NCBI GenBank assembly: GCA_964036665.1 | Contig: OZ038530.1 | Coordinates: 8,892,501 to 8,956,500, forward strand | Source of the DNA: Gordius sp. MW1 | Taxonomy: Eukaryota > Nematomorpha > Gordioida > Gordea > Gordiidae | DNA: 64,000 nucleotides | Direction: 5' to 3' | In this document: in pieces, positions 50,283 through 61,695 of the stretch | Layout: every line of letters begins with the position of its first letter | Numbering within the stretch: position 1 is the stretch's first letter | Translations under genes and position numbers: made by a program | Notes under the pieces: generated by a model | Database searches by the model: none | Seen by the model: the letters and a program-made list of their open reading frames with translations, nothing else | What the model was told of the DNA's origin: nothing

Positions 50283-53200
50283 TTAGGGCTCACACAATTT
50301 TAATTGCTCAGTGTGTCTTATTTCATTATTATCACTTTGTTTATCTTTAATTTTAAAAATTTTAGAACCGACCTGTTGTACAATCTCACCCAAAAGCCAT
50401 TTAGGTTTACCCAAATAGTTTCTATACCACACCTTTTGGTTAAGCGGAAACTTTGGTCTACCTACCATTGGCAATTGTTGATAATCATCAACATTTAAAA
50501 AATCTGGCGGGTATCTTAATTTACGATTTAAAAATTCGTAGCTAACCGCAGGACGATCAGGATATCTTGGAGACATGTTATGATATAGTTTATATAACCA
50601 TGTTCCTTCCTTCGTCACTTTAGCCAAATTTAACCATTTCTTTACGATTCCTACATACCTTTCTACCTGCCCATTTGAGCTAGGATGATATGGGGGAGTT
50701 AACCAATGATTTATTTTATATTTCAAACAGAATTGTTTAAATTCTACGCTTACGAAAGCTTTGCCATTATCAGTAACGATAATTTCAGGAAAACCATAAG
50801 CGCCAATTAATTCTTGCAAAATATTTATAGTTACTTTACTCGTTATTTGAGAAACGTTTTTAAATTCCGTCCACCCTGAAAAGGCGTCAACGATCAAAAT
50901 AAAACGTTTTTTATCAAACTCGAAAAAGTCTATATGAATACGACTCCACGGTCCTTTTGGACGTGGCCAAGTCGCGCCTTTATCTTTTCGCGGCATAGCT
51001 GCGTTAACTTTACACAATTCGCAAAGCCTAACCAAAGCATTAATATCCTTTGTAATTTTAGGCCACCATACGTAATCTCGTGCAATTTGTTTCATTTTAA
51101 CGATTCCAAAATGGCTTGCATGCAACAGTTCTAATACTTGTTTCCTAAGCCCAATTGGTATGACCAATTTTCCTTGTCTTTTAATTGCACCTTCGTCAAC
51201 ATAAAGTTCATTAAACACGTGCTTAAAAGGTATAGGAATTTGTGCGAATTCGTCCGATCCTGACAAAATACTTTTAATTAAACTTAAATCGGGATCGTCG
51301 TTAACGGATTCTACTATTTGTTTAAAATCGATTATGTTTATACTATTAACTACATGTCCACCAACAATATCGCAACTCAAAGATGTATCCATAACCTCCG
51401 TTGTGTCTGCGCCCAAACGCGACATTACGTCGGCCAAATGGTTTTCATCTCCTTTAAGATATTTTAAGGTTAAAGTGAAATTACCTAAAGTTAATAGCCA
51501 TCTTTGCAACCTGGGTGACATTAAAAAATCGGTGTTAGTTTTCATAAACAAAGAGACCAATGGTTTGTGATCTGTATAAACGATGAACGATTTTCCGATT
51601 AAATATTCTCTACATCGTTTCAGGCCATAAACCATTGCTAACGCCTCTTTCTCTATTACCGAATAATTTAATTCAGGTTTAGTTAATTTACGGGAAAAAT
51701 AAATTACAGGGTGTTCTACGCTGCCTTCTAATTGGCATAATGCGCCACCAATTCCCTGATTAGATGCATCAACCCTTAAAACGTTTTCGCCGTCCGGATC
51801 AAAACATTTTAATATAGGTTGTTTTAAAAGAACTTGTTTTAAATAATTATAACATGTTTCATGCTCATCAGTCCAATTATATATGCTATTTACGCCAGTT
51901 AAATCATACAATGGGGCTGCATATTTACTATAATCACTGATAAACCTGTTATAATAAGTCATTAATCCCAAAAATGACGACAGTTCTTTTTTATTAAGAG
52001 GTATTCTCGCATTTTGGATAGCATATATCTTAGTAAGATTTGGTCTAACACAACCGTCTCCTAATATATACCCTAAATACATAACCTTTTCTACAGCAAA
52101 TACGCATTTCTTTTCAGCAATACGTAACCCTTTTGCTTTAATTAATTTTAACACAGCTATTAGACGCATGTCATGTTCGTCCCTAGTGGAACCAGTGATC
52201 AAGATATCGTCCAAATAAAAATTTATGCCTTCTAAATTCAAAAAAATTGAGGCCATTGTTCTTTGAAAAATTGCCGCCGACACACTTAGACCGAAAGGTA
52301 AACGTTTAAAAGCAAATAAACCCTTTTCGGTATTAATGGTCAATAGTTTAGCGGATTTACTAGTTACGCGCAATTGCAGATAGGCATTAGCCAAATCAAT
52401 TTTTGAAAAAAATTTTGCGCCTTTTAAATTTGCTAACACCATTTCAATTCTGGGGAGGGGATATTTTACATCCACAACACATTTATTGATTGTTATTCGG
52501 TAATCCGCACACACCCTTATCGTTCCATCTGGTTTTTTAACCGGAACTAAAGGTGTTGCCCAATCCGAATAATCAACCGGCTCGATTACATCATCTTTTA
52601 ACCAAGTGTTAATAACCTGTTCAACTTGGTCTTTCCATACTAGTGGAATGCGCCGGGCTGGGCAAAAACGTGGAGCGCCTTGATCTTTAATTTTAATTGA
52701 GAATATGTTATCATTTAGACATCCTAATTCGTTCGCAAAAATCTCTTCAAACTCTGCTTTAATTTTGTCAATTTTGTCGCGCCATAGATCATTATCGTTC
52801 CGAACATCCCTACGATCCATTTTAAATGAGGAATTCTCGGCATTTTTATATGCCTTTACCTCCATACACGAGGAACTAGTCTCATTATTTGAAACCTTGC
52901 CCTCGTCTGAAAATAAGGAGACTCCTGCTACCTTACCAATTATGGTCGTAGGCTCAGACCCGACTTTATCTACAGCTTTATTATCACCAATATTATCCTT
53001 ATTGCAGTGCACAAAATTAATTTTATTATATTTACATATTCCCCAATAATTAACTAAGGGACCAATCTTTCTTATCCATGTCCATCCCATTATATTCTCA
53101 ATATTTTCATCAACAATATATATATCAAATTCTAAACTCTGCCCCGCGGCGTTCACATTCACTTTCGTATAACCTAAGATGTTAATCGGACAGCCATTTA

Positions 53201-53411
53201 ATTGTTTTGCTAAAATGCTAGTTTTTTTTAATAATTTTTCAGGCCAATATTTTTTAAAATTTATTTGCGAAATCAGCGAAATTGTAGAGCCCGTATCGGC
53301 TAAAAATGTTATATAATTATTATCGATATTTACTGTAACATAAGGCGAACGCGCGTTAAAAAAATTAATTAAATTTACATTTGAGAAACTAGTACCAGCC
53401 TTCGCTAACCG
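50283..53411 (-). CDS. Ty3/gypsy Pol polyprotein (PR-RT-RH-IN)
   Basis: The open frame continues from the codon after the gag UGA (53411) to the stop at 50283, 1042 aa. Order: aspartic protease (FLADTGST, about residues 36-43), then reverse transcriptase with the linker QGAPRFCPARRIPL, LPFGLSVS and the catalytic FYLDDIL. RNase H follows with RVDASNQGIGGAL and VYTDHKPL. Integrase comes last, with an HHCC zinc module (HASHFG, CELCK) and the D,D,E core (HIDFFEF, VTDNGKAF, NGQVERYV). This is chromovirus-less gypsy order with no chromodomain seen at the C-terminus. There is no stop or frameshift in the body, so the element may still be active. Expression must cross the UGA at 53412-53414. Confidence 0.95.
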   Translation of the reverse strand, partial: RLAKAGTSFSNVNLINFFNARSPYVTVNIDNNYITFLADTGSTISLISQINFKKYWPEKLLKKTSILAKQLNGCPINILGYTKVNVNAAGQSLEFDIYIVDENIENIMGWTWIRKIGPLVNYWGICKYNKINFVHCNKDNIGDNKAVDKVGSEPTTIIGKVAGVSLFSDEGKVSNNETSSSCMEVKAYKNAENSSFKMDRRDVRNDNDLWRDKIDKIKAEFEEIFANELGCLNDNIFSIKIKDQGAPRFCPARRIPLVWKDQVEQVINTWLKDDVIEPVDYSDWATPLVPVKKPDGTIRVCADYRITINKCVVDVKYPLPRIEMVLANLKGAKFFSKIDLANAYLQLRVTSKSAKLLTINTEKGLFAFKRLPFGLSVSAAIFQRTMASIFLNLEGINFYLDDILITGSTRDEHDMRLIAVLKLIKAKGLRIAEKKCVFAVEKVMYLGYILGDGCVRPNLTKIYAIQNARIPLNKKELSSFLGLMTYYNRFISDYSKYAAPLYDLTGVNSIYNWTDEHETCYNYLKQVLLKQPILKCFDPDGENVLRVDASNQGIGGALCQLEGSVEHPVIYFSRKLTKPELNYSVIEKEALAMVYGLKRCREYLIGKSFIVYTDHKPLVSLFMKTNTDFLMSPRLQRWLLTLGNFTLTLKYLKGDENHLADVMSRLGADTTEVMDTSLSCDIVGGHVVNSINIIDFKQIVESVNDDPDLSLIKSILSGSDEFAQIPIPFKHVFNELYVDEGAIKRQGKLVIPIGLRKQVLELLHASHFGIVKMKQIARDYVWWPKITKDINALVRLCELCKVNAAMPRKDKGATWPRPKGPWSRIHIDFFEFDKKRFILIVDAFSGWTEFKNVSQITSKVTINILQELIGAYGFPEIIVTDNGKAFVSVEFKQFCLKYKINHWLTPPYHPSSNGQVERYVGIVKKWLNLAKVTKEGTWLYKLYHNMSPRYPDRPAVSYEFLNRKLRYPPDFLNVDDYQQLPMVGRPKFPLNQKVWYRNYLGKPKWLLGEIVQQVGSKIFKIKDKQSDNNEIRHTEQLKLCEP

Positions 53412-53414
53412 TCA
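53409..53414 (-). promoter_or_regulatory. Candidate UGA-CGG readthrough site between gag and pol
   Basis: Gag and pol are in the same frame. The single stop is UGA followed by CGG (complement of 53414-53409). UGA-CGG is a known leaky context in some RNA viruses, where a downstream RNA structure helps. Whether a structure follows here was not tested. The alternative is a simple nonsense mutation in this copy. Confidence 0.5.
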
Positions 53415-53921
53415 ATCAGAACAATGTTGGCCACCACAATGACCCATTGAACTATGACTGACCTGAGGCAGACTGGTCCTACAACCTGAACATATGTCAG
53501 CCTTAGTCTCCTCTTTATTTGTAGTATTGCTTAAACAACACCTCCTATTGCCTGGCCATTCCCTCTGCGCACGCGCGGGCGAATTTTCATTAAAATCAAA
53601 ATTGTAAGGGGTGTAGGGGGTGCGGGGTCCCCTATTAAATGGGCTGGTATAATTATTGTTATTATTAAATCTGTTATTATTAAATCCCTTTCCCTTTAAT
53701 AGAAAACAGTTTTTCTTTACATGCCCCGTTTTGTTACAGAAAAAACAAGTGGGTAATGAGGGGGTATTTTTAACTAAAAATATTTTTTCAACTTTTCTCA
53801 ATTTTATATAAATCATTATGCACAATAAAATTAAGAATACGATAAATAGTATAATAAAAGCTTTATCGCTAAGTAAACAATTATAAAAATGAATAAATAT
53901 TGATGGATTGCGATTGAACAT
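53412..53921 (-). CDS. Short Gag-like protein with a membrane segment and zinc knuckle
   Basis: 169 aa from ATG at 53921. The N-terminal third has a strong hydrophobic segment (IILFIVFLILLCIMIYI, about residues 23-39), unusual for Gag. A classical CCHC knuckle follows (CFFCNKTGHVKKNC, C-x2-C-x4-H-x4-C), then an Asn-rich, Pro/Arg-rich stretch. No capsid domain is visible and there is no room for one between the 5' LTR and this start in the same frame. The frame ends at a UGA directly followed by CGG and stays open into pol. Confidence 0.8.
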   Translation of the reverse strand: MFNRNPSIFIHFYNCLLSDKAFIILFIVFLILLCIMIYIKLRKVEKIFLVKNTPSLPTCFFCNKTGHVKKNCFLLKGKGFNNNRFNNNNNYTSPFNRGPRTPYTPYNFDFNENSPARAQREWPGNRRCCLSNTTNKEETKADICSGCRTSLPQVSHSSMGHCGGQHCSD

Positions 53922-54848
53922 TTTAATTAATATAATATATTTATATAGTCGCTAATAAAATTTTGATTAAGAAAATACGGAAACTTTGAAATGTTAAGCT
54001 AATATAGAATACTAAGATAATAATTATTATGATTAATGAAAGTAATTGCATTTTATACTTACGTGTTCCCGAATATTTTTTTTAAATAACCTTTCTTTGG
54101 AGAGGGGGAGAACGCCTTTCGTCCAACTGCCTGTTTACGGTATTCGTCTTCCCCACGTATATGATTTTAACTTCCGTTTTTACGATATGTTTTTGGCTTT
54201 TCTTTCTGTATTGTTACCACGAATGGCTTAGGCTCAAGGACGATTCCTTTTGTCCTTTGCAACAATTAGGTAATAATTTGCTTGTTGTTTCACTCCAGTG
54301 ATAATAAAATCGTAAGAATCTGATTTATCCTATTCACAGGAAGGAGAAATAATTTATTCAAAATATTTTTTAAACAATTTAACTGCGGTGGGGGGTGGGA
54401 ATTTTTGGTTCTGACACCACTTTTGTATATTACAAGTGAAAACTTTTGTATATTACAAGTGAAAAATAATGATCATTCTAATATATCGCGTAAAGGCAAT
54501 GGGGACTACTGAAATCTATATCGAAATTAGTACACAGATGTTAATGCGGGATCAAAAGGGGTATCCGACCTAAATAAGATACGAACTTGCAATTAAAGTA
54601 TCTAGATAGAAGGGGGGAGGGGGTATGAGATACGCAAGTTTACAACTCTTGTGAATATAAGTACGGAGAGGGGGTGATCGATTATCAACGCGTGTGTATT
54701 GTATAGCAGCGCAGTAGGGGGTGGGGGGATTTGTATAGGAAGTTAGTATATGATAATTTCTATAGGAGGAGATGTTTGTATATGATAATTTCTATAGGGG
54801 GAGATGTTTGTATATGATAATTTCTATAGGGGAGGACACAACACAAAC

Positions 54849-55587
54849 CAATAATCTTGTTAATTAAAACAAAAAGATGATAACAAAAAGCATCCAATAA
54901 ACTAAAATATATATACCATTCTTTTGTCAAACAAAATTTCATATTTGAATAATTCAGAAGTATTTTTGAGTTATAGTGATTCCTTACAATTTGTTAGATG
55001 TTTTTAAGTGCATAAAAATTCAATTAACATACAATAATGGACAAGTATTGTAATTAATATCCTATCTCATAGTGAAAAATTGAATTTGAATCTGTAGGTT
55101 TAAAAACCTGATATCAATAATATTAAATATCATCCAAACAAATTGGCATTTTTTTAAATATATCTTTAACAATAAAAGACTTATTACAAGTAAATCAAGA
55201 CAGTGACAAATTTTTAACTATTTATAATATGTAAATTCTAAAAGTTTACAAATTATAGATGAGGCATTCTAGAATTTGCACTTTTAAGAATATAATGTAG
55301 TTTATTTCAATTTTTATCAGGCCTCATTCTTTCGGGTGACGGAATAAGTAACATTTCTATTATTATATTTGATTATATGTCATGTATATATGCATTAATT
55401 CAGTTCCCTATAAATGATTTAAACATATCACATCTTAAAAGGCTCCAAAAATAAATTTTTAACATGCTATGCAAAATAAATATTACTAATGTATTTTCCG
55501 TATGGATTTCGAAGGAATCCTGATTAGAGGTATTAACTTTTAGCATGTTTTAAGTTATTTTATAATTATTAAATATTTAGAATTCCT
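54849..55587. other. AT-rich spacer between the gypsy and Mutator-like elements
   Basis: No gene or clear repeat recognised. Confidence 0.5.
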
Positions 55588-55596
55588 TAACAACGC

Positions 55597-57428
55597 GGCC
55601 TAGGCTATGTATTCTCGATTCAGAGTGATAAATAACAAAACGTAAAACGCATTTCTTAAACGTTCCATTCCCGAGCGCAATCATCGCGTTCGTTAATTTG
55701 CGTGTTATTGTTTACAAATTTTTTTAAATACGCCATTTTTGCTTGTTCTAATCCGTATGGTAACAACAACATTTTGTGGCAATATAAAGGTATGATAAAT
55801 AGATATATTAACTATTATCCTAGATAAATAATTTTGAATTTTTAATCTCTTCAAACAAGATTTGTTCATTTATTCAACATTTTGTGGCAATAAAAAGGTA
55901 TGATAAACTGATATTAACTCTTTTCCTAGATAAATAATTTTGAATTATTTTCTTAGATCAGTTGCAAAAGAGGTGGGAAAAATACATCAACCATTCAAAT
56001 GTTCAACATATTTGTCTCATTTACTAAAACATCAATTAATAGTTGATTCACCATTGTTTCTTATTGTTTAAAAATAATAAACTGCAGCTGACATATTTGA
56101 GTGTTGTTTTTTTAGAGATTCTATAATTTTCCTAAAATGTTTGCTGAATTTGGCTCAAATTTAAATAAACGTATTTTTTAAGATAGCATGTTATAGAAAA
56201 TTAGACTTGAAAATGCTTTTAACATTTTTATACGTGCATTTTATAAAAAATGAAATAGAAGATTGTTGGTAACTATCTTGAGTAACTTTTAGATTATAGC
56301 ATCAGGTAAAAAATATTAAAAATGCTTTTGACATTTTTAAATGTGTCTTTTATAAAAAATGAAATAGAAGATTGTTGGTAACTATCTTGAGTACCTTTAG
56401 ATTATAACATCATTTAAAAAATAAGTTTTGAAAATAGAATTAACAAATTGTTGGTAACTATATGCACAAAGCTTTTGCACTTTTAGAACACACAGGATTC
56501 AGATACTATCAATTAACTCTTAAATTAGCACTTATATTATGTGACTCTTAATGATATATGTATAAATGTATTCAGATTTTTACAAACTAATATTTAAGGA
56601 TTTGTCAGAATATGTATGCAAAATTGTAAATTTAATTGTTATAATAATGATTTCTAATGAAAATCATATTATAAATTTGATAAAATACTTAAATGGTCAT
56701 TCTTATTAATATAAATTGCATAGCAATTAATAATTGTAGCTCTCCCTGACTCACAAATATTATTAATATGTTGAATATAACACTGCTAACAACAATAATA
56801 TGAGCAACACAAGGTTTATTGCATTACACAGATAACAAATAAGGTTTCCAACCTCATTAAAAAAAACTATTAGATGTATGTTGTAAATTCTTAAATACAA
56901 TGGTTAATCAACTATTTATTGATGTTTTAGTAAATGAGACAAATATGTTGAACATTTGAATGGTTGATGTATTTGAATCAACTATTGATTGATGTTTTAG
57001 TAAATGAGACAAATATGTTGAACCTTTGTATAGTTGATGTATTTTTCCCACCTCTTTTGCAACTGATCTAAGAAAATAATTCAAAATTATTTATCTAGGA
57101 AAATAGTTAATATATCTATTTATCATACCTTTTTATTGCCACAAATGTTGAATTAATGAACAAATCTTGTTTGAAGAGATTAAAAATTCAAAATTATTTA
57201 TCTAGGAAAATATTTAATATATCTATTTATCATACCTTTATATTGCCACAAGATGTTGTTGTTACCATACGGATTAGAACAAGCAAAAATGGCGAATTTA
57301 AAAAAATTTGTAAACAATAACACACAAATTAACGAACGCGATGATTGCGCTCGGGAATGGAACGTTTAAGAAATGCGTTTTACGTTTTGTTATTTATCAC
57401 TCTGAATCGAGAATACATAGCCTAGGCC
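55597..57428. mobile_element. Mutator-like fold-back element with long terminal inverted repeats
   Basis: The arms begin GGCCTAGGCTATG at 55597 and end with its complement at 57428. They pair over roughly 450-500 bp each (about 55597-56060 with 56930-57428). A 9-bp duplication TAACAACGC flanks the element (55588-55596 and 57429-57437), the size typical of Mutator-like elements. The ~870-bp centre contains a tandem repeat of GATTGTTGGTAACTAT units (near 56260, 56370, 56445). The right arm has an internal duplication of a ~70-bp piece. No transposase is seen, so it is non-autonomous. Confidence 0.85.
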
Positions 57429-57467
57429 TAACAACGCGGTCTTTGTAAAACACATTATTTTATCTTG

Positions 57468-57479
57468 TGCGCATGCTCA
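57468..57479. promoter_or_regulatory. NRF-1-like promoter palindrome
   Basis: TGCGCATGCTCA followed by GTGGG closely resembles the metazoan NRF-1 site (GCGCATGCGC) found near many start sites. It lies 128 bp upstream of the candidate first coding exon at 57607 and supports a promoter just right of the Mutator-like element. Confidence 0.45.
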
Positions 57480-57606
57480 GTGGGAGGAAATATAACCAGG
57501 TTCCGCTAATATTATCCAATTGTAAATTACTTTCGGCTGAATTACTACAACATTACAAGACATTTATATAATACATTACATAATCGCCTAGAACTTATTT
57601 TTCAAG

Positions 57607-60600
57607 ATGGAATATCTTATGGTAAGCATAATTTTATATTTAGCTAAATATTTAAGCTTATTTCATGGTATTTATATTAAACTTTGATAGATCTGATATC
57701 CTTTTCTTAGTTACCAATTTCACTTGATAAATACTATGTTCTGCTAGTTTTATAGTTAGTATAAGGATGCCTGATTAAATCTTAATCTCTATCTTATTGT
57801 ACATTGTTTAAGCTTTGTACCTTAAGTAAGCTAATGCTCTATTTGTTGAAAGTATACAAAACAATAATGTATAGTACCCTAATCTGTCAAGGTAGGGTTT
57901 TAGTTTGTAATTTTTAGATAGATTTGATCTGACACCTTATATTATATTTTAAATTGTCTCAAATTACAACTAAACTTTCTGCTTAAGATAATACACTTAT
58001 ACTTTAGATTGACATTTTATAAATCTCAATCATATTTCTACTATTAGTTATCATTTTTTAAATGGTTTATTTTTCAATGAAATTTTGTTAACACTAATAA
58101 AATTATCTAGTAATTTTTAAGCTTTAAAGTAAAAATTTAACCTATATAATTATGTCATGGGATAGAATGTTTTGACTTATTTGTATATTATTAATCTACT
58201 ATAAAAATTTGTTACGACTTTTTTGTTGATGATTGTGTAAGCAATAGCTGTATTTAAAGGTTTAACTCCACAAATTAAGGTGCTCAGTATTATTAAAATA
58301 AATTTGTTCTATTAATTTGTATAAGAACTTTATTGTTTTTGAGACACATTAAATAATTATGTCAAGGTATGATATGGTCTAGAGCATAATTTAAAAGTTT
58401 TACCTATATAACAAAGATAAATAAATATACAGGATAAAAACATCTTTTAAAATAAAGTTAACTTGCACTTAAGACTAGAAGCTCAAATAACAGTATTTTA
58501 TTATAATACAATTGACCTAAAAAGGTTCTCTATTGTTTATAAACAAATATAAATTACTGATTCACTAATAAATATAAATCTTAAGTTTACATTTAATAAT
58601 TTTTATAATGACAGACCTAACCTATGTTAGTCCAAATAAGAGGAAATTATTACTAAAAAGTGTATATAGTTTTGAGCATTGTTTATAAATCCAATTTTGC
58701 AATGCTTTCTAAAAATGCTAAGTATTTAATATAAATAAATATTTATCATATTACCTTTGATAAATCTTAAAAAATGTTTTAGTTTGCCAAAATTTTTGAG
58801 TTTGTATTCAAATATGTTGTATTTAACTATAAATCTGTGGGAATATTTTTAACAGAATTAAATTGAAGGGGACATTCTAAGTTTATTCATTAACTTTTTT
58901 GCCCTCTTGATTATGTTTAAATCTGGTGTATGTCTAATAACTACTCATTAAATTCACCAATCAGTGTTTAGAATTTAAGTTTTGGACACATGTCCACAGC
59001 TTGTCACAACATGTAATGCCTTTTAAATTTAAAGAAATTAAGTATAAACCCCAAGTTATATGATATTTTTGCCTAAAGATTAAACCTAAAACCTAATTTT
59101 ATTGGGTGTAGTTATCTTATGTCTTAGATTTTCAGAATTAATTGTTATATTCATCATACTTTGTGCAAAGGAAAAAAATTGTGCAATTAGTAGTAATTTT
59201 ATTACATATATGTATGTTAGATTAACCTTATTTATGCAGGTAACCCTTTTACAAACTCATACTATTTACAAAATTTTCGATTTAATATCTATGGTTAGGA
59301 AAATGACCATCCATGAGTTTTACTTTTCGTCGAAATTAATGTTAAGCATGACTTAATATCGTTGTCACCTTGACCTTTGACTGCCCCGTTGAAATTAACA
59401 ATCTGAACAGGCTAAAATGTGCATGTTAGTTGCCACACGCACTCCACGTTTTTTAAAATGTACATCAAGTTAGGGGAAATATTACCGTATATTTTGTTTA
59501 ATTCACCCTCTACTAATTAAAAATTTTACGATGGTTGAACAAATAACACGCGTGTACATAATTTGTTAATCATTTATAATTGTTTCCAAGCCTAACAAAA
59601 TTAATTTCATTGTGCTGCTGAGGTTATTCTCAATTATATTGGGGAGGGGGGACAATTGGGGTATTCGGGTTGAATTTAAATAATTTTTATCACTCTGATT
59701 TGCTTCTATAACGTTAATATATTTCGTTACACATACTCAGATATTCGCTTGAAAGAAAGCTTCGATATCATCATCCCACGTTCTTGCTTTGTTCTAGCAT
59801 TACATTACCATGATGGATAAAAAGACGAAACGCGCCCACTTAGGGAATCACTCCTCCACAGGCTCCGTTGCCCCCACACTCACCCCCACTCCCAATAACG
59901 CCGCCCCTAACTTTCTCCCTGGCGCCACCTCCACCACTCCCCTTTACCATCACCACCCCTACGCCCATCACCCTCACGCCAACCCGGGTGCGGCCGCCGG
60001 CATTTTTCTAGCCGCCGGACCCGGCTCAGGCCCCGGCAATCATCTTAACTTAGGACCCGCCACCTTGCTTGCCTATAATATGCCCTCGCCCTACTATCCC
60101 TCCGGGGCCGCGGCGGCTGCCGCCCACCTCATAGGCCAACCTTTCGGATTGGGCGCCGTAAGTGCCACCCTCCTCCCCAACAACTCCTCCGTCATGACTT
60201 CTTTCACCGCCCCCCGCCTAGCCACCCCTCAACATTCGGCCCTCTACCATTTCCCACCCAACGCCGCCACCGCCCCGTTTCCCATCTACAATCCTCCTCC
60301 CAATTATAAATCCATCACACCCGTCGCCACCATTCCTTTTGCTCCCTCTTCTTACGCCGGCGACATGCCCTCCTCCGGCCTCCAAAACAATGGTCTCCCC
60401 CCTCCGGCCTCCACCACAACCACCCCAAATCAGGATGTCAACTCCGTTGCGTTTGGGACGGAAGACGTGTCCGGCGGATACGGGGCCCGCGGGAAGCAAG
60501 TCAACGGCAACGCTGCCGGTTCTACTCCCCCCAACATCTCTAATAATCTTCCCAACGCGTACTACCAACAGCAGCAGGTTAATCAGCAACAACATAACGT

Positions 60601-61596
60601 CGGACCGCTCACCGGTGCTAACAATATAGCGGCTGGCTATCATCACCACCAACAACAATACACCTCGGGCCCATTACCCGGCTCTCAACCTATTATGATG
60701 TCCGTGGCTATGTTAAACGGTGCGGTTGGTGGCAATTTAGTTAGCCAACAATCGTCACCCAGTGCCTTCGTCGGGGCTGGTGTATCTTCGTCACCCATGA
60801 TCGCCAACAACGGATCGCTGATTTACAACACCAACAACAATAATCCATTTGTCACGGGCCCTTACGCGACCACGAACGGACCCGGTGCTTTACGACAAGG
60901 GATAGCTCGCAATAATGGTAACGGCGGCAACAATCAAATGGACATTATGGTGGGCAGCATGATGGCCGCCGCTTCTACCTACAACAACAACCAGCATCAT
61001 ACCAAAAAGCATCCCAACAACGCACCCGTGGCTAATTACTATTACATAAATGAGCCTCTGGGTGGCGGCGCAGCTACGAGTTACGTCCCCGTTTCTCACA
61101 CCCCGGCCTACAACCTAACTACGCCACCGCTTGCCGCTGCTGCTGCCGCCGCCGCGTTAAAATACGCACCGACCGCCACCTCCGACTCTCAGGCGTCTTT
61201 GGGAATTGGGGAAACCTTGGCGCTGGTAAATGCGCCGTTGCCCCCGACTTCCTACATTTTGCAAGATATCCTTAATTTACTCCCTGACATTGGTGTACCA
61301 GAGTTTGTAAGATCCAATATTGTTAAAACAAATGATCAACTCTTAGTACTCTATTTGGCCGCCATGATAAGATCTATTTTAGCTCTTAACAATTTGATTA
61401 ACAACCAAATTACAAATAGGTAACTAAACCCAATTCTTTCTTTTATTAAAAAATTTATTTTCAAAGGGATGAAGAGAAAAAAGAAATTAAGAAAGATGAA
61501 GTTAAGGATATTAAAGTCAAGGGTGACATTAAGACTGAAAGCTTGATTATCAAAGAGATCAATGGAACAGAAGATAAAACATCCAAGAATCCTTGA
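57607..61596 (+). CDS. Low-complexity protein fused in frame to PSMD7 C-terminal exons
   Basis: Main exon 59798-61419, then 61467-61596. A candidate first exon 57607-57621 (MEYLM, donor GTAAGC) joins in frame to an acceptor (TTGTTCTAG) at 59797. Without it, translation could start at 59810 (ACCATGATGG). The first ~480 residues are rich in Asn, Ala, Pro, Gly, His and Gln (poly-Ala, HH and QQQQ runs), GC-rich, with no domain I recognise. A nuclear or RNA-associated protein is one guess. At 61253 the frame passes without break into the PSMD7 duplicate (YILQD...), the same intron, and the same stop. The fusion protein would be 579 aa from 59810. It would carry only the last ~97 residues of Rpn8, lacking the MPN domain. 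The gene's own 3' exons are not in the window. Confidence 0.65.
57622..59797. other. Probable intron 1 of the fusion gene
   Basis: AT-rich 2.2 kb with no other supported exon. The frame at 59102-59356 is not convincing. It ends in a pyrimidine-rich acceptor at 59784-59797. Confidence 0.45.
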
Positions 61597-61695
61597 TATT
61601 AACCACCTTTCAATCATTTTATATTATTCTTACATCGTTTACATTTCCATCAAATAATATAACGTGTGTTTCCAGTGTTTATTAAAGCCTCTAAT

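Larger units (their letters stand above)
48718..54843 (-). mobile_element. Nearly intact Ty3/gypsy LTR retrotransposon
   Basis: 423-bp LTRs at 48718-49140 (3') and 54421-54843 (5'), no difference noticed, with a perfect 5-bp duplication CAAAC (48713-48717 and 54844-54848). On the minus strand the LTR starts TGTTGTGTCC and ends ATACAAAA. The primer-binding site TGGTGTCAGAACC begins at 54419, and the polypurine tract AAAGGGGAAGG adjoins the 3' LTR (49141-49151). Both LTRs contain a 3-fold repeat of ~30 bp near the start and a doubled 20-bp unit at the end. Gag and pol are intact apart from an in-frame UGA between them. The 1.1 kb between the pol stop and the 3' LTR has no recognised coding. Confidence 0.95.

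Noticed and set aside
51860-51885. Second hammerhead-like core (complement ACTGATGAGC followed by GAAAC)
   Set aside because: Lies in conserved pol coding (DEHETC) and has no stem II or stem I pairing.
60218-60658. 146-residue frame on the minus strand opposite the low-complexity exon
   Set aside because: A shadow of the GC-rich coding exon; no splice support or recognisable domain.
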